Assembly (NCBI GenBank): GCA_018806985.1
Contig: JADANN010000461.1
Span: forward strand, 3,619,276-3,683,275
Direction of reading: 5' to 3'
Length of the DNA stretch: 64,000 nt
Source of the DNA: Angiostrongylus vasorum
Taxonomy: Eukaryota > Nematoda > Chromadorea > Rhabditida > Metastrongylidae
Shown here: positions 44,116 through 62,490 of the stretch, in pieces
How positions within the stretch are numbered: position 1 is the stretch's first letter
How the letters are laid out: every line of letters begins with the position of its first letter
Made by a program: the position numbers and the translations under genes
The notes under the pieces: generated by a model
What the model was told of the DNA's origin: nothing
Database searches by the model: none
Seen by the model: only the letters and a program-made list of their open reading frames with translations

Positions 44116-44624
44116 GTCGAGCCAGGGTCGATTAAACGGCACCCCTAAAATTGCGCTGCACAGACCTTGATATATAAATATAATGGCTACCTATGTTCTT
44201 CTACGAATTAAATAATTAGTGCTCAGTTGTTCTTGCACTGGCTCAGCAACGAAAGGCCACCTCAATAACGCCTTACTGAAAAGAATAATTATGCGCTCTG
44301 TTGCTGTTTTCTTGCTCCATGGCATTCTCCGCCCTTTAGCCCGATCTTAGAGGAATCGTGCAACCATTTCCATTTCTTTGGCCTTCTTTCTCAAGTTCCA
44401 TTTATCACATCCCAGATGGGTTCTGGATTTCCGTGCTTATTTCTTATCCAGACTCGTTCAGTTAAGTCGGAAAGTTCTGCTTTTTGTTGTGATGCTTCCT
44501 TCGTCATGGATCTTAAGAGAATAACTGTCCAGGTTGGCCCATAATATGACTTCAAGTCATGTGATGACTTTATACACAAATTTATACACTGGTTTCGTGC
44601 CATTTTAAAGCACGAAAGAATAAA
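44116..44624. other. Intergenic, nothing firm
   Basis: No convincing frame or repeat. Confidence 0.35.
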
Positions 44625-44906
44625 GATGGCGTTAATCAATTCTTAAGATGGCGTTAATCAATTCTTGTGGGATGCGCCATGTATTCGACTTCATTAGGCA
44701 TCGTTGGAGGCGATTGAATGCATATCTGGCCTTTAGTATGAATCCCCGTGGCCTACCGATGTATCGAGCCAGTTCTGCTATCCTCGAAGACAAGTCTGAT
44801 ACCAGTTTGCCGATTTCGGAAGGAGGGAAGGCTTGGTGGGCCTTGTGCGCAAGGATCGATGCCGTGTATATTTCAGGGCGCCTCCAACCATTGCGCTACA
44901 CGCTCC
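44625..44906 (-). repeat. SINE S1, copy n
   Basis: Minus strand: GGCGTTAATCAATTCTTGTG to CCATTGCGCTACACGCTCCC. The first 20 bases are duplicated just outside (44627-44660, AAGATGGCGTTAATCAATTC twice). Confidence 0.75.
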
Positions 44907-45455
44907 CTTTTCGTGATGTTTTATTAACGTAAACCTACTCTAGGTAGTGTTTATGGTCTACAGCTTCGTATATCTGGAGGGAAACGTAACCGTTTGTGAC
45001 GTAAAGGGAGACCCATGTATGGAGCAAATTTCGCCAACTATTTTTACCATACTCTCTTGGGAAGACTTTTGTTGGGTTTCTAACTGCGACATATCGTATG
45101 CGACTCCCTGACTCACTGATCCATCCAGGCTACTTCATATTCCTATGCAGAAACCCAGCTAAGGGTAAGCGAATACCAGAAATTCTCGCCATCCTTGAAA
45201 GAAATCGATAACAAGGTGATTAGTGGTAACATCCCAGAGTAACCATTACACGATTTCATGAGAACTCTAAGATAAAAGTTCTTGGAAATCAGTAGAATGG
45301 CAGTTCAATCTCAAATTAGATCTTTCTGCACAGTTCTTTTTTACGAAGACAAGCTGTTGAAGTCAGGGCAAATCTCTCCACAGCGTTCCGTAGATGGTTT
45401 AACTTCGTGGAAATGTCCATGTGTCTTTTTACAATGGATTTTGGTGATATTTGAG
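44907..45455. other. Upstream flank of the helicase gene
   Basis: Contains a strongly decayed R3-like scrap near 45120-45180 (CCCAGCTAAGGGTAAGCGAA). No promoter motif was identified; nematode promoters are not recognisable by eye. Confidence 0.35.
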
Positions 45456-45463
45456 TCGTTCAG
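45456..45463 (+). promoter_or_regulatory. Candidate trans-splice acceptor of mel-46
   Basis: TCGTTCAG followed by GG, 30 bp before the ATG. The position and pyrimidine-rich AG fit a spliced-leader acceptor. Confidence 0.4.
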
Positions 45464-45493
45464 GGCTATTCTTGGCATTCTGTCCCGTGCACC

Positions 45494-48400
45494 ATGGAAT
45501 TTCAAGAATTGATTGAGGTGGATGATTACAACCGCCGAACTGACGATGTAAAAACTCAGGGTTCATTTGAGTCCCTGATGATTTCACCATCTACCATAGT
45601 AAATCTTCGAAATCATGGCTATCGAATACCGTCACCGGTACAGATGAAGGCTATTCCCACAGGATTGACTGGTTTAGGTGAAAGCTTCATTTTGCAACGT
45701 GACTTTAGTTCTTTGAAACATGAAACTTTTCAAGATATGCTGGTCCAAGCGAAATCTGGAACTGGTAAGACGCTTGTGTTTTCCATACTGGCTGTTGAGA
45801 ATTTAAATCTACAGTCCAATGAATTACAAAAAATGATAGTAGCTCCCACTAGGGAAATCGCCACCCAGATCAAAGACACCATAAAGATGATTGCACACTT
45901 CAAAACGCGGATTGTGTAAGTGTTTAATTAGCTATTCTCATTTAAAGCTAGTGTTTCACATGTATAATGACTTATTTTCTTACCAGTTTATTAGTTGGTG
46001 GGACTCCTGTACATTTGGATGTGCAAGCTCTTAAGAGAGGTGCTCATATTGTGGTTGGTACAGCTGGAAGGATATGTCAAATGGTGCAGAATAGTAATCT
46101 TAACATGGACTGCATAGACTTGTTTGTTCTTGATGAAGCTGACAAGCTTATGGACGATTGCTTCCAGAAAGATATCAAGTAAGTTTTTTATACTCCTTTG
46201 ATGAAATTATCCGCAGTGCGTGTTTTCATCTATTAGAAGAGAAGGCCCCCCTTAACGGTTTACCGCCTCATGGTGCCTGCGAGGTGTTCCTGTGTGTCGA
46301 GCTGCGATGTACAGCAGTGTGATTCACCCCTCCGACAGGGTCTCCCAAGCTGAGTGCGGCGTTCCCACAGGAAGCCCAGCTAAGAGTAAGCGAACACCAG
46401 GATCCACCACCGTCCTGGTATCAAACTAGTCACATGGTACTAAATCTCACTCTGAGCCACAAGGGCGGCTACTGCCTGTGGTGGTGACGACCTGAGGCAG
46501 ACTCTTTTTGGGTTAACCTCGAGATTCCAGTGAACCACAATGACTAAACCAGCAAAAATCCGAAAATAAAAGTGGAAGTTGTGGCGGGGACCACACAACC
46601 ATTGAAGACGGGCTATCCAAATATCCAGGTAACGAGAGAAGAAGGTAAATATGGTAAAAAAAATTGAGTGGGAAATTTCAACACTTGTACTGCAAACGGG
46701 ATCTTATTCACATTGAGGGAACAGAGTAGAAGAGTAAGCTTTCCCAAAACTAGCAGTTTCTTACAAGTTTTGTAACGAAGAGTTTTTTCCCTATTCATGT
46801 GATAATATGATTCTTCCCTGTTCAGTTACCTATTTTCTGCTCTCCCACCTTCACGTCAAGTAGCAGTGTTTTCGGCAACGTACCCTGGAGATTTGGATAA
46901 GCTTCTGGCAAAATTCATGCGGGATGCTTCACTGGTGCGTCTAAATTCTGGTTGGTACGAGCCACTTTTATCACTTCAAGTGTCAAATTCGTTGTGGTTA
47001 AGTGTGGTGATTTTGGCCGCACTTAATTTGCTATTCTTACAGAAGATGTGCAACTTATTGGGATTAAGCAGTATGTCGTGATGAGCAGTGAACCAGCACT
47101 CGATTTCATTCATCGCTTACTAAAATCAGTGCACTTCAACCAAGCCCTCATCTTCTGCAATCACCACCAACAATGCGAACCCACCTCTGTTCACTTAGAG
47201 GACGCTGGATTTCTCTCAGCCTGCATCTCTGCTCAATTGCCTCAAACCCAACGCGATGCTGTTATCGAAAAATTGAAACAAAATAAATTGAAAGTGCTCG
47301 TCTCTACCGACCTGGTAAGTCGCTGTGAGCTAAGTCAGCTATTTTTCTAAATGTTAACTGGACCAGAATTTTTTTGTTCTTACAGACTGCTCGTGGTATT
47401 GACGCTGTCAACGTTGACTTAGTTATTAACCTAGGAGCTGCCGTCAATGTAGAAACATATTTTCACCGAATTGGAAGGGCTGCGCGTTTCGGTGGCTACG
47501 GAGCAGCAATAACTGTACTTTCGGACTTTGGAGAAACGAGTCGATTTAAAACAATAGCCTTGAAAGGCAACTTGAACGTTAGAATCTTAGATTCCAAAAG
47601 AATACCTCCGGATCTGACAACGAACCAGACTTATTTCGAGTCCTGCACTCATTTTAAGGTTGGTCGTGGTTCAAACTCGTAAAGTCGTCCATGCTGAATT
47701 TGGGATAATGCATCGTAATAATAAGTAGTAAGGATGCGTACTGCGCAGTAGTCGGAGGCGCCGTGCAATGCACATGTGATGGATCCACGCACCGAAAGCT
47801 CACCAAGCATTCCGTCCCTCCGGGATCGGCAGATTGCTACCAGAGTTGTCTGGGAGGACAGTAGCACTAGCTCAAAACATCGGTAGGCAACCGCGGGTCA
47901 TTGTGAAGACCAGAAATGCATCCAATAACCTTCAACGATGCTTACTGAAGTCGAATGCATGGCGCATCCCTCAGGGATCGATCAACGGCGAGAGCTTTAT
48001 TCTTTTTTTCACCGTAGTAATTTTATTTCACGAAGTTCAAGTAAAAATTTTAGGTCCTTAATGTTAACTAATTTCAATTATACCGATAGCTTTTCAAACT
48101 GTTAAGACGTCGCTGGTTTATTTCGACCGACTCAAAAGCCTGTAGGACTTTGCAGTGTTGCAGAATGAATATCGTGTCCAGAGATTATCTTGATTTTTAC
48201 ACTATGAATCTATTTGTGAATTTAATCACTCCAGGTCAGTGTTAATGAAAATCGCGAAAGGAAAAGAAACAGTTCCCATGGATCTCCACATACTAACATT
48301 TCCGCACAAATTGTAGCTGGCACTATGGACCAGGACGTCAAATTTGAGGACAAGTTAGTTCAACCTTGTTTTTTTTCTCCATTGTTATATTTTCTAGGTT

Positions 48401-51400
48401 TTCTGTGAGTGCGAATTCTAACAAGGATGTTTATTAGTTGCAAATCCCATGCTTGCTATGATCGTCAAAAACTTCTGGATATTTCAAGCTGCTCATTACC
48501 TTTGACTGAAGAGATGCAAAAGAGAATCGGCGATATTGGTATTGCCCGAGTTCTAACTGTGAGTCCTCATTTCGCGCTCGCCCATAGCTCTGGTGACTCT
48601 ACCGAAGTTTTGAAAGTTAATGATGTAGTAAAATCAGAGAAGCCGCAATCAGAAATTCCGAAAACTGCAGCAGTCGAGGAGAAGAAGTATAAATTCGTTC
48701 CATCTTTTCAAAAGAAAAAACGATTTTTCTACATGCGTGGTGAGCTGTTAAAGATCCGGGAGTCTTTAAATGAGGCTACATGGAGGCAGTACGCTTTATC
48801 CAGATTTGACATGTCTCACGATCCCTTTCTGCCCTCCGATCAGATCCTTGACCGCCAGAAGAAAAAACTGAGTGCCACTGATGAATCGATAAGGTGACAA
48901 ATATTCATGAAGAGTTTGGACGGTGTAGTTTTTCCAAAAATTTCATTTTAAGTTTTTTTAGGTCGAATTGTATAGACACTACTGCAGATCTTAAGGAGGT
49001 CTTTGCCAAAAGAAGTCCACTACGGTACTCTCGAAAGCATTTAATAGCCATCCAGAATAGTATCCCTGGAAAGGTGAATCTCTCATACTAGTTACTGTGC
49101 ATGTTCTGAGATAAACCATGTTTAGACTGGTTAATTGTCCTGAAAATTTTCAAGGTTTGGCTTTCTTACGCGAAGGCTCGCTGGGATACTTCTGAGGAGC
49201 CGTTTCAGTTAGATCAGTATATGCGCTGTTCATTCGAGGAACAACTTCGCCGACAACGGCAGTTGGAGAAGAAGCGGCGCGCAGAGGTACTACGCGGTAT
49301 ATTAAGAATATTAGATGTCAGCACCCATTCATTACTCAAACATTTATAAACAATAAACTGTGGGCAGATCCTTATCCATCTTTTATGAAAAAAAATGATG
49401 GATGGAAAATAAAAGCAATAAACCATTTTTTGTTTAAAGGGCGCAGTTATTTCTCTTTTTATAACAATGTATTGAGAAAGTAAACAAAAGAAAAACGGTG
49501 AAGCTTTACACATTGCTTTAAAGCATGCTAACAAATGTTGGTTGCAGTGGAAACCCGGGTATTTATGAAGAAATAATAATTGGGAATTCGTCCCTAAACT
49601 AGGTAAACTGTAGAGTGCTCTTGTGCAATTTCCGATTAAATGAACATGAAGTTTTCTTTAAACTGCTGATGATTTCTGGAAAGAAAGTATGTTTCAGACG
49701 TCAGTAATTTGAACTAATCGTTGTCTAGAAGGCCATTTTGATATACTCAAGGCGCGATTCTGACTTGCGGTATCGTTTTAGAAGTTTTTAGAAAGGCAAG
49801 TTGGTTAGATTTTTAGGTTATGAAGAGTCGACTGAAAGCACAACTGGAAAAGCCGAAGATTTTGGCTTTTGCTCGAACATACTGTAGAATGTCAGTCTTC
49901 GAAACATCGTTTGATTCGTTTTGTGACAGAATAAACCAAGAATTCCAAGAACACCAGAAGAAACAGGGTGTAACTTCTTGCGGCTTAGGTCCAGTGGTAA
50001 GTGATATTCATTAATAAGAAATGTAGGTGCTGATACCATTTCTGGTTAAAGTTCTATCTAACTTAAATCATTAATCTAGGCTTTGCTTTTTGTCGTACTT
50101 AACCGTTAGAATAGACATTTCTTTACCATGTTAAATGTCAATTTACCCATTTTTTTTAAAGTGCAATGAGAGTCATTGTGTAAACACCCGTGAAATTTAT
50201 TGAAGTTCAAAATTATCTATTCTATAGACTGAAGGTATCTATTGGTAGGTCATCCTCCAATCACCTTTGGATACTAACTCATTGGCCGATTTCAATGAGA
50301 TTTGCATTAATCTTTATCATGCCCTTGCAGTGCTTTATGTGAGGCTGTTCAGGACGAAACGCTTGGTTTTGCAGTATGGGAACCTCCCAACATTTGTAAA
50401 TTTAGTTGTTAACCTACGAATATTCTGTGTATCTGTGGAATTCCGGGTCTTTTCTACTATACCGTATAGGTTTTAAAGCGGGTTTAGTACATCAGTAGTG
50501 ACTTAACATTAATGCCGCCTTGGGGGTACATTTTCTTCATTTCATCGTTTGTGCGACAGGTTTGATAAATCTGGATATGAAAGCTCCATATATGGACGTA
50601 GAATGTTCAAAATTTCTTTGGGTAGCGGAAATGTTGGGTGTGTGCATTAGAATGAGCTTCCACTAATTAGAAGTGCTCTCAAGACTCAGAGGTTCAAGTG
50701 AATACATAGCACTCGTTTGGTCATATCAATAAATATATTTGGAGTCAGATAAATGAGGCCAACTGTTTTAGAATGAAAGAGAGCAAGTCCTATTTCCTTG
50801 TGGAAAAGTAGAATGTTACCGTTTTGCAAGATGGGATATTTTATATCGAGTGACCCAATATGCTCGCCATGTTCACCTCGTCCAGATATCATCCCAGATG
50901 TTTATTATGGTTACTAAAGCGTAGGCTATGCTCGGCGATGTGTTTAAAATTATGAGCACACTGTTTTATATTAAACGAATTTTCTTCTCATGTCTTGATT
51001 ATCTTGATTTAATTAACCGTTATCATATCTTGATTTAATTAACCGTTATCATATCTTGATTTAATTAACCGTTATCACTCGAAATTTCAGGTCACTGCTC
51101 GTGACCCGCCAGAATTATGGACATCCAAGGTGAATTACTATACTACGTGGTTGCGTAACTTTGATAGTACATTCATGTACGATGTGTATAAGGAAGCAAG
51201 GAAGAGATGCGAAATGGCTGTTGAGGTTAACCTTGAAGAAAGTCACGCGCTGAAGTTGGATGTTGGAGCAGAAAATCAAATGAATACTGCTTGTAGCAGT
51301 AACTGTGATGAGAATTTACCGGTGCATTCCTATGAGGAGCAGACCAGTACGGGTCTACATAGCGAAGGAAGCGGTGACGAAGGAAAAAGGTCTATTTGTA

Positions 51401-51663
51401 TAGCTCAGATGAGTATGCCTAACTGTGTTTCTGAGTCACGATCTTTGGACAATGAAAAAGTGTGCGTGGGTGATACGTTTGGTACTATCTCACATACCGA
51501 ATCTAGTGGTGAATCCTATTGCGGAGAAGTGTCTTCACATTACGGCGAATTCGGTGAAGTTGATGAGCAACTTATGAGTTTTGTAGACAGTTATAGGAAG
51601 AATGTTGACTTCCAGATCGTTTATGCTTCATATATGTGGATGTTACGTTCTAAATACCATTAA
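45494..51663 (+). CDS. mel-46: DEAD-box RNA helicase, Gemin3/DDX20 orthologue
   Basis: Twelve exons: 45494-45677, 45735-45915, 45987-46178, 46826-46950, 47043-47314, 47386-47658, 48235-48353, 48438-48893, 48962-49073, 49155-49286, 49817-49996, 51091-51663; product about 932 aa. Helicase core: Q motif GYRIPSPVQ, motif I AKSGTGKT (67-74), Ia APTREIA (98-104), TAGR (147-150), DEAD (171-174), SAT (202-204), STDLTARGID across the exon 5/6 join, and HRIGRAAR (345-352; the norm is HRIGRAGR). SALPPSRQVAVFSATYP and FMRDASLVRLNS are Gemin3-type. The long C-terminus is acidic and Ser-rich with Trp-containing patches (VWLSYAKARWD). DDX20 works in the SMN complex during snRNP assembly. The ATG is chosen by context ACCATGG and the Q-motif distance. 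Introns are small except 3 (R3 copy), 6 (SINE o) and 11 (26-bp triplication). Exon 8's start at 48438 is the one acceptor that keeps frame. Confidence 0.88.
46246..46631 (+). repeat. R3 dispersed repeat, copy 6, in mel-46 intron 3
   Basis: TTAACGGTTTACCGCCTCA to GGCTATCCAAATATCC; sense orientation. Confidence 0.75.
47731..48008 (+). repeat. SINE S1, copy o, in mel-46 intron 6
   Basis: Head GGATGCGTACTGCGCAGTAG, body CTGGGAGGACAGTAGCACTA, tail TTTATTCTTTTTTTC; sense orientation. Confidence 0.75.
51001..51078 (+). repeat. 26-bp tandem repeat, three units, at the 3' end of mel-46 intron 11
   Basis: Unit ATCTTGATTTAATTAACC plus GTTATCAT, three times (51001-51026, 51027-51052, 51053-51078); only the last base of the third unit differs. 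It ends 12 bp before the exon 12 acceptor. Confidence 0.95.
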
Positions 51664-51845
51664 GGCATATTTATTGAAGTTTGCAAAGGTACTTTTGCTA
51701 GCAATCATTATCGATTGGTTCCTTTTGGTCTATTGAATAATGTTTTCAAATTTGTTTCTATACGAGGTAAGTATTTCCGTGTGTTGAACCTCAAGGGCAT
51801 CTTTCCACGTACCAGTTGATGTGAATTTTATGAAACATTTTGAAA

Positions 51846-51851
51846 AATAAA
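51846..51851 (+). terminator. Poly(A) signal of mel-46
   Basis: AATAAA 183 bp after the stop at 51663 and 118 bp before the map-2 ATG. Confidence 0.7.
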
Positions 51852-51950
51852 AGGTCGTCGTGTTACCTGTTTCCTTGATTTTCGAGAAGTGCTTAATCTC
51901 CATACTTTGTAGTAGCTCATTTGTATAATTTCATTGACGCTCAACTAAAT

Positions 51951-51957
51951 ACAGCAG
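51951..51957 (+). promoter_or_regulatory. Candidate trans-splice acceptor of map-2
   Basis: ACAGCAG, 11 bp before the ATG at 51969. Together with the poly(A) signal about 105 bp upstream it fits the spacing of SL2-type operon genes in nematodes. Confidence 0.4.
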
Positions 51958-51968
51958 GAATCTTAGCC

Positions 51969-58490
<6,522 letters not shown>

Positions 58491-59439
58491 CGGTTATTGA
58501 TCTGTTGCGTGTTAATTTACTCTGTTCTTTTCTAGAACTGTTGAAAAATATCACCATTTAGTTCGTACTTCCACTGTTTGATCAGAATCTGCCCGATGGG
58601 CGCCATATAATATTCTAAGGGTAAGTGTACCACAATGGTTCTGTCTTGTAGTGGTCAAATGAGATTGTTTACCAGTTCTTCATGTTTTCCCTTTTGCTGC
58701 TCGATTTGTTGTTTCCTTAGGTGATCACTGAGTGGTTACTATGTTACGGCAAATTACCTTATAGGAATTGTGTTAATCGTTGACAGTATTTGGTTATATT
58801 TGGCTAGAGTTTCTTATGCTTAATCGCGTTTATTACCTTGCGTGGAATAAAGTGTTTTGACAACCTTCGTTATTAATATTAAGGAGAGAGATATCGTAAA
58901 AGTTGAGAGAGAGAGTTCCAAAAACCACCAGTTAGGCTTTCTCACTGAGATTATAGGTTTGTGAATGTTTTGGTCTGATTTGTGTGCCTAAGGGATCGAG
59001 TGTAGTAGGAAGGTTGCTTTAGCATATGATTTAATTCGTTTTATGGGGATATCTAAGAAATGGGTTTGATGATTCTAATATAGGTTCTGCTGTGACTATG
59101 GTGCTAGATTTGTGGATTTCCTCGTTCACCTAGGTTATGAAGCCATGGTGGGATGATTCGAAGTAGTTTCGATTATGCATAAGGGTTGTATTGGTTGGAA
59201 TGTTCAGTTGGACGTGGTCGCTCCGTTTCTTATTAGGACTAGAAGCTATTTCTGCATAAGAAGGCATGCGATAGGAGTACAGTTGTTGATATCTAGCAGA
59301 TTGCTTCCATGTATCAGAGGAAGAGTGGATAATTGTTAAGTTTAAATCTACGTCTATTATCAGGGGGTAGCTAACTCAAATTTCATCTTAATGATTGGAA
59401 TTCACTTCGTGGTTTGGTAAGGAGCTGTTCACACCACTG
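58491..59439. other. 3' flank of map-2
   Basis: After the stop: candidate 3' UTR up to the AATAAA at 58846-58851, then nothing recognised. Confidence 0.4.
58846..58851 (+). terminator. Candidate poly(A) signal of map-2
   Basis: AATAAA 356 bp after the stop codon; no earlier canonical hexamer was seen. Confidence 0.5.
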
Positions 59440-59807
59440 AGTCTAACTGCTTCAACTTATTCGTTGTCGCCTTTAAAACAGCCTTGTCAAATCTAAGAGA
59501 ACGATATTTCACCCGTCTTCATGTATACTGCGCGGATTCCGGGACTTCTTGCATTTGATTTGTTTCTTGGCATCTGCCATCGGCGTAGATCTTCGATTTT
59601 TTGCGCATGGGTTCGGCTCTGCCTAAGAATCTTGGTCTTCGTTATGAATACCGTTAACTACTGGTCGATTCGCCTGTCGCTGGAATCCTGAGCTAGCCGT
59701 GCTAGAGCATTCGCACGTGAAATGGAGGTAGTGAGCAAAGCCCAGACATGTCTAATACCAATTTTCCGTACCCAGAGGAAGAGGAGGCTTGGTGAAACCT
59801 AGGGCAG
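59440..59807 (-). repeat. R4 dispersed repeat, interrupted at its end by LTR-like copy 2
   Basis: Patchy match to 54270-54600. Its minus-strand SINE-like end (CCAGACATGTCTAATACCAA, AGGCTTGGTGAAACCTAGG) runs directly into the target duplication GGCAG. Confidence 0.45.
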
Positions 59808-61329
59808 TATAGCAACTATTCCCAGAATAGTTTCTATTTTTCCTTCTGTATCTAATTCTATCTTTGTATGACTGTATGTTTCGGAAATAAGTGTCATATC
59901 CAGTCTTCTCAAGTTGCCTAGCAAATGTCGTAGAACGTAAATATCTTGATCCCGTGCTAACGAACTTCGATCGCTATAAACAGTATTGTTATGTAAACCT
60001 ATTCTTAGAATCTGAACTTGTTGTCTGTTATTACTGTCCAAAAGTTATCGTGCGTACAATAACAAGAAGTGCATGAGGATGCTTGCGAGAGCAGTCGTCT
60101 GCCAGCTGACCTTAGTGTATTGAGAGGATTTGGAGACGTAGCCGACGGATGTTTTCGGTAATGATGCTGGACCTGTGCCAAATACCGCCTTCTCTGGAAG
60201 CATATAAATAGCTTCGTGAATTGTTATCGCTTAATAGATCGGTACCGTATTGATATCGTGTGTCACCAATGTAGATTATCGCAGTTGTTAAGTCATACTG
60301 CACATAGTCATTACTGTACATTGGACTCATCATATCATTATTGAATGACAGTTGCGAATTGTACGTTAACTTCGCATCATCGTCACTACGTCACGTTTCG
60401 CACCAGCCCAGTGTATCGTCATCATCATCCTGATCCTCATCCTAGTGTCACTGTTCATTGTTTATCAGTTGATCTACGATACGTTGTCAGTAGCGGCGGC
60501 TATCCTAAAATGCGTTCTGTCTGCAACGCCATCGGTGGCATGTACCATTCCTCCCTAACTGTACGCCATGCGTACAAGGCCGCTGCCCGGCCAACTCATG
60601 CTGTGTATTTGATAAACCGCTATAGGCTTCTCATTTCTCAGTAGTTATCTTTCTGGCCCACGATATTTTAGGCAATGGTGGCACCCATCGATGCTCAAAC
60701 TTCACGTTGCAGACATATCGTTATCCAATACCAGCCGCCTCACCGTGTTCCGCAGATGACTCATCTCATTCGTAGTCACTTCCACCATCGAGGCTTAGGT
60801 AATTTGCTACCCTCATCAATCAGTGTTAAAGTACATCACCTCACCTGACCGCTGTACATATGATCTCTAGCTTAGCCTAACGCACGGCTTATCTTCATCT
60901 GACTGTTCTGTTTTTCCTAGCCCTCGATATCTGGGCCACTGTGCGCGCTAGTGCGGGCGTCATCATCCGCACCACCTTATTCGTCATTGTTATCAAGTTG
61001 CTGTTATCATAGTACTAATGTTGTAGTAGTATTACTTACAATACTCTTATGCCTTGGTAAGCCTCACATTAGTAGTAGGTACTGCACCTCATAGACTTGA
61101 ACTTGCCTCATTTATGTGCCAGTAGTTCTCCATCGATATCACTGTTGTATTGATGCTGTATTTATGCATTAAACGGCTTAATTACCCAAGTTTGAGATAT
61201 TACTCTATGACAACTACGAAAAGTCCCGCGTGGCGTCTTCCCACGAAGTCGAGCATTCTGCTTAAAGCTGGTGGTTATACGGTGCCGAGAACTGACTCGA
61301 AGGCCTATATTCTACTAGCAGCTGCAATA
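59808..61329 (+). mobile_element. Solo-LTR-like element, copy 2
   Basis: 1522 bp, TATAGCAACTATTCCCAGAA to AGCAGCTGCAATA, with perfect target duplication GGCAG (59803-59807 and 61330-61334). Collinear with 4864-6422, with several small indels (for example 60230-60240 against 5290-5325) and many substitutions, so the two insertions are not very recent duplicates of each other. Confidence 0.7.
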
Positions 61330-61789
61330 GGCAGTGTAGAACTAGCATAGTCCTCGTTCTCATAACTGAAAATTATTTTGATGCAATATGAGGTTGGTAA
61401 ACCAGGTGAACAAGTGGGCTAAGTGTAACAAATCCCTGATGCTTATTTCTTGAAACTTAGATTTTACCTATGACAACCATCAAGTTACATGTATGAAATG
61501 AAGAGCTGGACCCACTGAGTCTTACAAAGGTATTGCCAAACAGTTGGTGCTATCACATATCTTCTATGAATATCACGTAGAAGAAATTGTTAACATCACT
61601 GATGTGGGCATAATTCTTGGAGAAGGCACATAGAGGAGAGCACCATCACTCGTTCTTCGTAAAATGTGGTTGAAATTATTTAAGGTCAAAACAATTTTCA
61701 AAACAACCGCCATTTAGCCTCGGTAGTAAAATAATCAACATGTTTTTTGTCAACCTTGTGTAACCTCAACAATATAAATACATAGTAAT
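61330..61789. other. Intergenic, nothing firm
   Basis: No convincing frame or repeat between LTR-like copy 2 and the PLE fragment. Confidence 0.35.
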
Positions 61790-61886
61790 ATTTCGAAGCC
61801 GACTTTCCTTTAACCTCGGTGCGACTAATCAATATGCATGCTTTCTTTGACGAGCTTGCACGACGTTGATAAATATATTTATTTTC

Positions 61887-61922
61887 GGCTAACGTTTCGA
61901 CGTCTTCGTCTTCACTAGAGTC
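61887..61922 (-). ncRNA. Hammerhead-like motif, subfamily 2, core altered
   Basis: Minus strand: GACT, CTAGTGA (family CTGATGA), AGACGAAGACGTC with GACG/CGTC stem II, GAAAC, GTT, AGCC. Stem II and GAAA are perfect; the first core strand is not. Confidence 0.45.
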
Positions 61923-62430
61923 GATGATCCGAGTCGATGATCCGAGCCGATGGTCCACGCTTGTTATTCGTCTCGATGTGGCGTCTTCACCTTTGTGTCG
62001 TCGAGTCAGGTCTTCCTCAGCGGGCGATCTCCTCGAATGAGGCATACTCACTCGGTGGTGCCCTTTTTTCACAAGATGCTGATGGCGGATATAATGATAA
62101 TATCCGGTGATGGTGACTTGTTTTATATATGAACACATGTTGATTATTTTATTACCGAGGGTAAATGACGGTCGGTTTGAAAAATGTTTTGCTACTCGCT
62201 TTGTGCTAGCTAACACAATACCGACTGCTACAGGGTGGATTATCCGTTCAAAAACAAACTATTACCAACAGATAGTCATATCAACAACAACCCCCCTGTA
62301 TGAAAGAGCCCTGCCGTGTGAGTATGGCTCATTCGAGAGAAATGCTCCACTGAGGAAGATCTGGCTCGATTCGCGACGAAGACGTCACCTCGAGAACACG
62401 GACAACTGTGGACCATCGGCTCGGGTCATC

Positions 62431-62466
62431 GGCTCTGATGAAGACGAAGACATCGAAACGTTACCC
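62431..62466 (+). ncRNA. Hammerhead ribozyme-like motif, subfamily 2 (best core)
   Basis: GGCT (helix I), CTGATGA (textbook core), AGACGAAGACATC (stem II GA/TC outer pairs, one mismatch), GAAA, ACGT, T at the cleavage position, then ACCC (helix I partner, one mismatch against AGCC in sister copies). Confidence 0.55.
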
Positions 62467-62490
62467 GAAGTAAACATAAAAGAGCATAAG

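Larger units (their letters stand above)
61790..62490. mobile_element. PLE subfamily 2 ends in inverted orientation
   Basis: Minus-oriented unit 61790-62110 and plus-oriented unit about 62300-62490 mirror each other: GAAGACGAAGAC, GATCATCG/GGTCATCGG and the hammerhead-like core occur on opposite strands. The minus unit shares TTTCCTTTAACCTCG with 28185-28200. Frames on both strands read the motif as a short acidic peptide (SDEDEDIETL), which I take as chance. Confidence 0.5.

Noticed and set aside
48398..48436. Acceptor TTTTCTAG at 48397 as the start of mel-46 exon 8
   Set aside because: Although the best-looking acceptor, it leads to a stop within 13 codons; the acceptor TTATTAG at 48437 keeps the frame.
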